This document shows, in pieces, positions 5,968 through 6,975 of a stretch of 6,975 nucleotides of DNA. How positions within the stretch are numbered: position 1 is the first letter of the stretch; every line of letters begins with the position of its first letter. The translations under genes were made by a program, and so were the position numbers. The notes beneath the pieces were generated by a model. That model saw only the letters and a program-made list of their open reading frames with translations, did no database searches and was not told the DNA's origin. Source of the stretch: an uncultured bacterium. GTDB taxonomy: Bacteria > Armatimonadota > UBA5829 > DSUL01. The stretch lies in assembly GCA_937967775.1 (NCBI GenBank), contig CALCJH010000053.1, positions 1 to 6,975 on the forward strand, read 5' to 3'.

Positions 5968-6975
5968 TTATCTGCGGTCAACGAACGTCGGCTGCTCAAC
6001 AAGGTAGCTACCTCGGATTTCCTGGCGAAGACCCTGCACACCCGGCGCGATCTGATAACTTACCACCGCTGGGGCGCTCCAGTAGATTCCCGTGGGCTCC
6101 GGAAGCGGATTGCCGCGGTCGTCCCGGTTGTCCACCTCGAACACCTCGCCCCGGAACTCATTTCCGCCGGAGCCGATGCCACTGTAAGAGTTGCTGATCA
6201 GGATGCGGCCGTTCGGGAGAACTTTCGCGGACGTGGCGCGAAGCGGCACACCGCTGCCTGTCAGGACGGCGCCCTCCACCGTCCTGCGAGGGACCAGGTT
6301 CTGATAAGCGTCCGTCGTCAGGCGCCAGACGGTCACGAACGGCCCGTCCGGACCGGACTGAGTAAACTCCCAGACTCCCGCCCCATCGCAGAGAATGCTG
6401 TTGACTCCGCCGGCGGTCCAGTAGCGCTCGAAATAGCGGGGATTGGCCATCCGCCGGGTGACTCCGGCATCCGTAAATACATTGGTGGCCCACGAGATGC
6501 GCCCTGGCCGGTAGGTCCAGTTCGCGACTCCGTCCGCACCGACGGTTAGATCTCCGTAGTCCAGACGCACCACCGCACCTCCGCGCGCGTCCTCCACACG
6601 GATCGCCGCGGCCGGGTCTTCTACCGAATAGTTCGAAACAGCCGCCCAGACGTCCATCGTGCCGGTGGGCCCGCTGCGCGGGAAGAGTTGCGCTGTCTCG
6701 AAACGCAACAGGCGTCCCTCCGACCGGGTGGCGCTCACCCAGTTCAGCACCGTGGGCGGCTGCTGTCCGGGTGCGAGGGCGTCTTCAGGCCTGTTGGAGA
6801 TGGGAAGGGGCCGGCCGTTGGTATCGAATCGGACAATAAGATCCAGCACACGGAAGTTGTCCCGATCTGCGATCAGGTAATGATAAACGAGCGCCGGGAT
6901 GCCAAGTAGCGGATCCACCTGGATGCCGGACCAGACGCGGACGTCGGTGGGCGAGGCGAGCTTCAGCGGCTCCCC
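5968..6975 (-). CDS. C-terminal part of an unidentified beta-propeller-like protein (5' end outside window)
   Basis: The frame is open from the window edge to a TAA at 5970-5968, giving 335 residues. No ATG occurs in this part of the frame; the GTG at 6918 is an internal Val, because matching sequence lies upstream of it. I do not recognise a named family. The protein is rich in short beta-strands and Trp/Tyr. The segment LPNGRILISNSYSG (about residues 253-266), followed by GEVFEVD, resembles an NHL or SMP-30-type propeller blade. Near the start of the visible part, RVWSG-x10-ALV (residues 13-30), an RFD strand (49-51) and an LFP motif (97-99) occur in the same order as in the C-terminal region of the downstream giant protein. 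That suggests a shared domain. No catalytic motif or membrane segment is visible. It ends 4 bases before the probable start of the next gene, so the two are likely in one operon. The reading frame is near certain; the function is unknown. Confidence 0.88.
   Translation of the reverse strand, partial: GEPLKLASPTDVRVWSGIQVDPLLGIPALVYHYLIADRDNFRVLDLIVRFDTNGRPLPISNRPEDALAPGQQPPTVLNWVSATRSEGRLLRFETAQLFPRSGPTGTMDVWAAVSNYSVEDPAAAIRVEDARGGAVVRLDYGDLTVGADGVANWTYRPGRISWATNVFTDAGVTRRMANPRYFERYWTAGGVNSILCDGAGVWEFTQSGPDGPFVTVWRLTTDAYQNLVPRRTVEGAVLTGSGVPLRATSAKVLPNGRILISNSYSGIGSGGNEFRGEVFEVDNRDDRGNPLPEPTGIYWSAPAVVSYQIAPGVQGLRQEIRGSYLVEQPTFVDRR

Noticed and set aside
5939..6062. Frameshift or gene split between the two minus-strand genes
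   Set aside because: The downstream frame has its own good signal peptide right after the upstream stop, so these are two separate genes rather than one broken gene.
5839..6549. Plus-strand open frame of 236 codons spanning the junction of the two minus-strand genes
   Set aside because: It overlaps the end of one real gene and the start of the other, has Arg/Pro/Ala-rich shadow composition, and shows no motif.

Overview
The window is coding sequence on the minus strand almost from edge to edge. It holds parts of two adjacent genes and no RNA gene, mobile element, CRISPR array or convincing terminator. The DNA is GC-rich, and the large gene almost avoids TTA, CTA and TCA codons (7 in 1,987 codons by my reading). 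No gene here marks a taxon. A very long secreted protein combining PQQ-type beta-propeller blades with golvesin-like domains fits a high-GC, free-living bacterium. From memory I associate this style with Armatimonadota, and also with Planctomycetota, Chloroflexota and Myxococcota. That is a weak inference.

Layout in transcription order (right to left). (1) 6975-5968: the last 335 codons of a gene whose start lies outside the window. It encodes a beta-strand-rich, propeller-like protein of unknown function. (2) After a 4-base gap, a giant open frame runs from a probable TTG start at 5963 through base 1 without a stop, giving at least 1,987 residues. It has a signal peptide, then a PQQ/BamB-like beta-propeller interrupted twice by golvesin-like domains. 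Next come an unrecognised region (about 856-1327), an Ig-like/CARDB-like sandwich carrying a perfect EF-hand-type loop, and a tryptophan-rich, sialidase-like region cut off by the window edge.

The two genes are probably co-transcribed. The upstream protein shares a collinear set of motifs with the C-terminal part of the giant protein, starting with RVWSG-x10-ALV in both, so they look like distant tandem paralogs or sharers of one domain. Both appear to be surface or extracellular proteins used for binding or structure, because no catalytic motif is visible in either. Several long open frames on the plus strand (for example 78-1742 and 3714-5468) are codon-aligned antisense shadows of the giant gene and are not annotated as genes.
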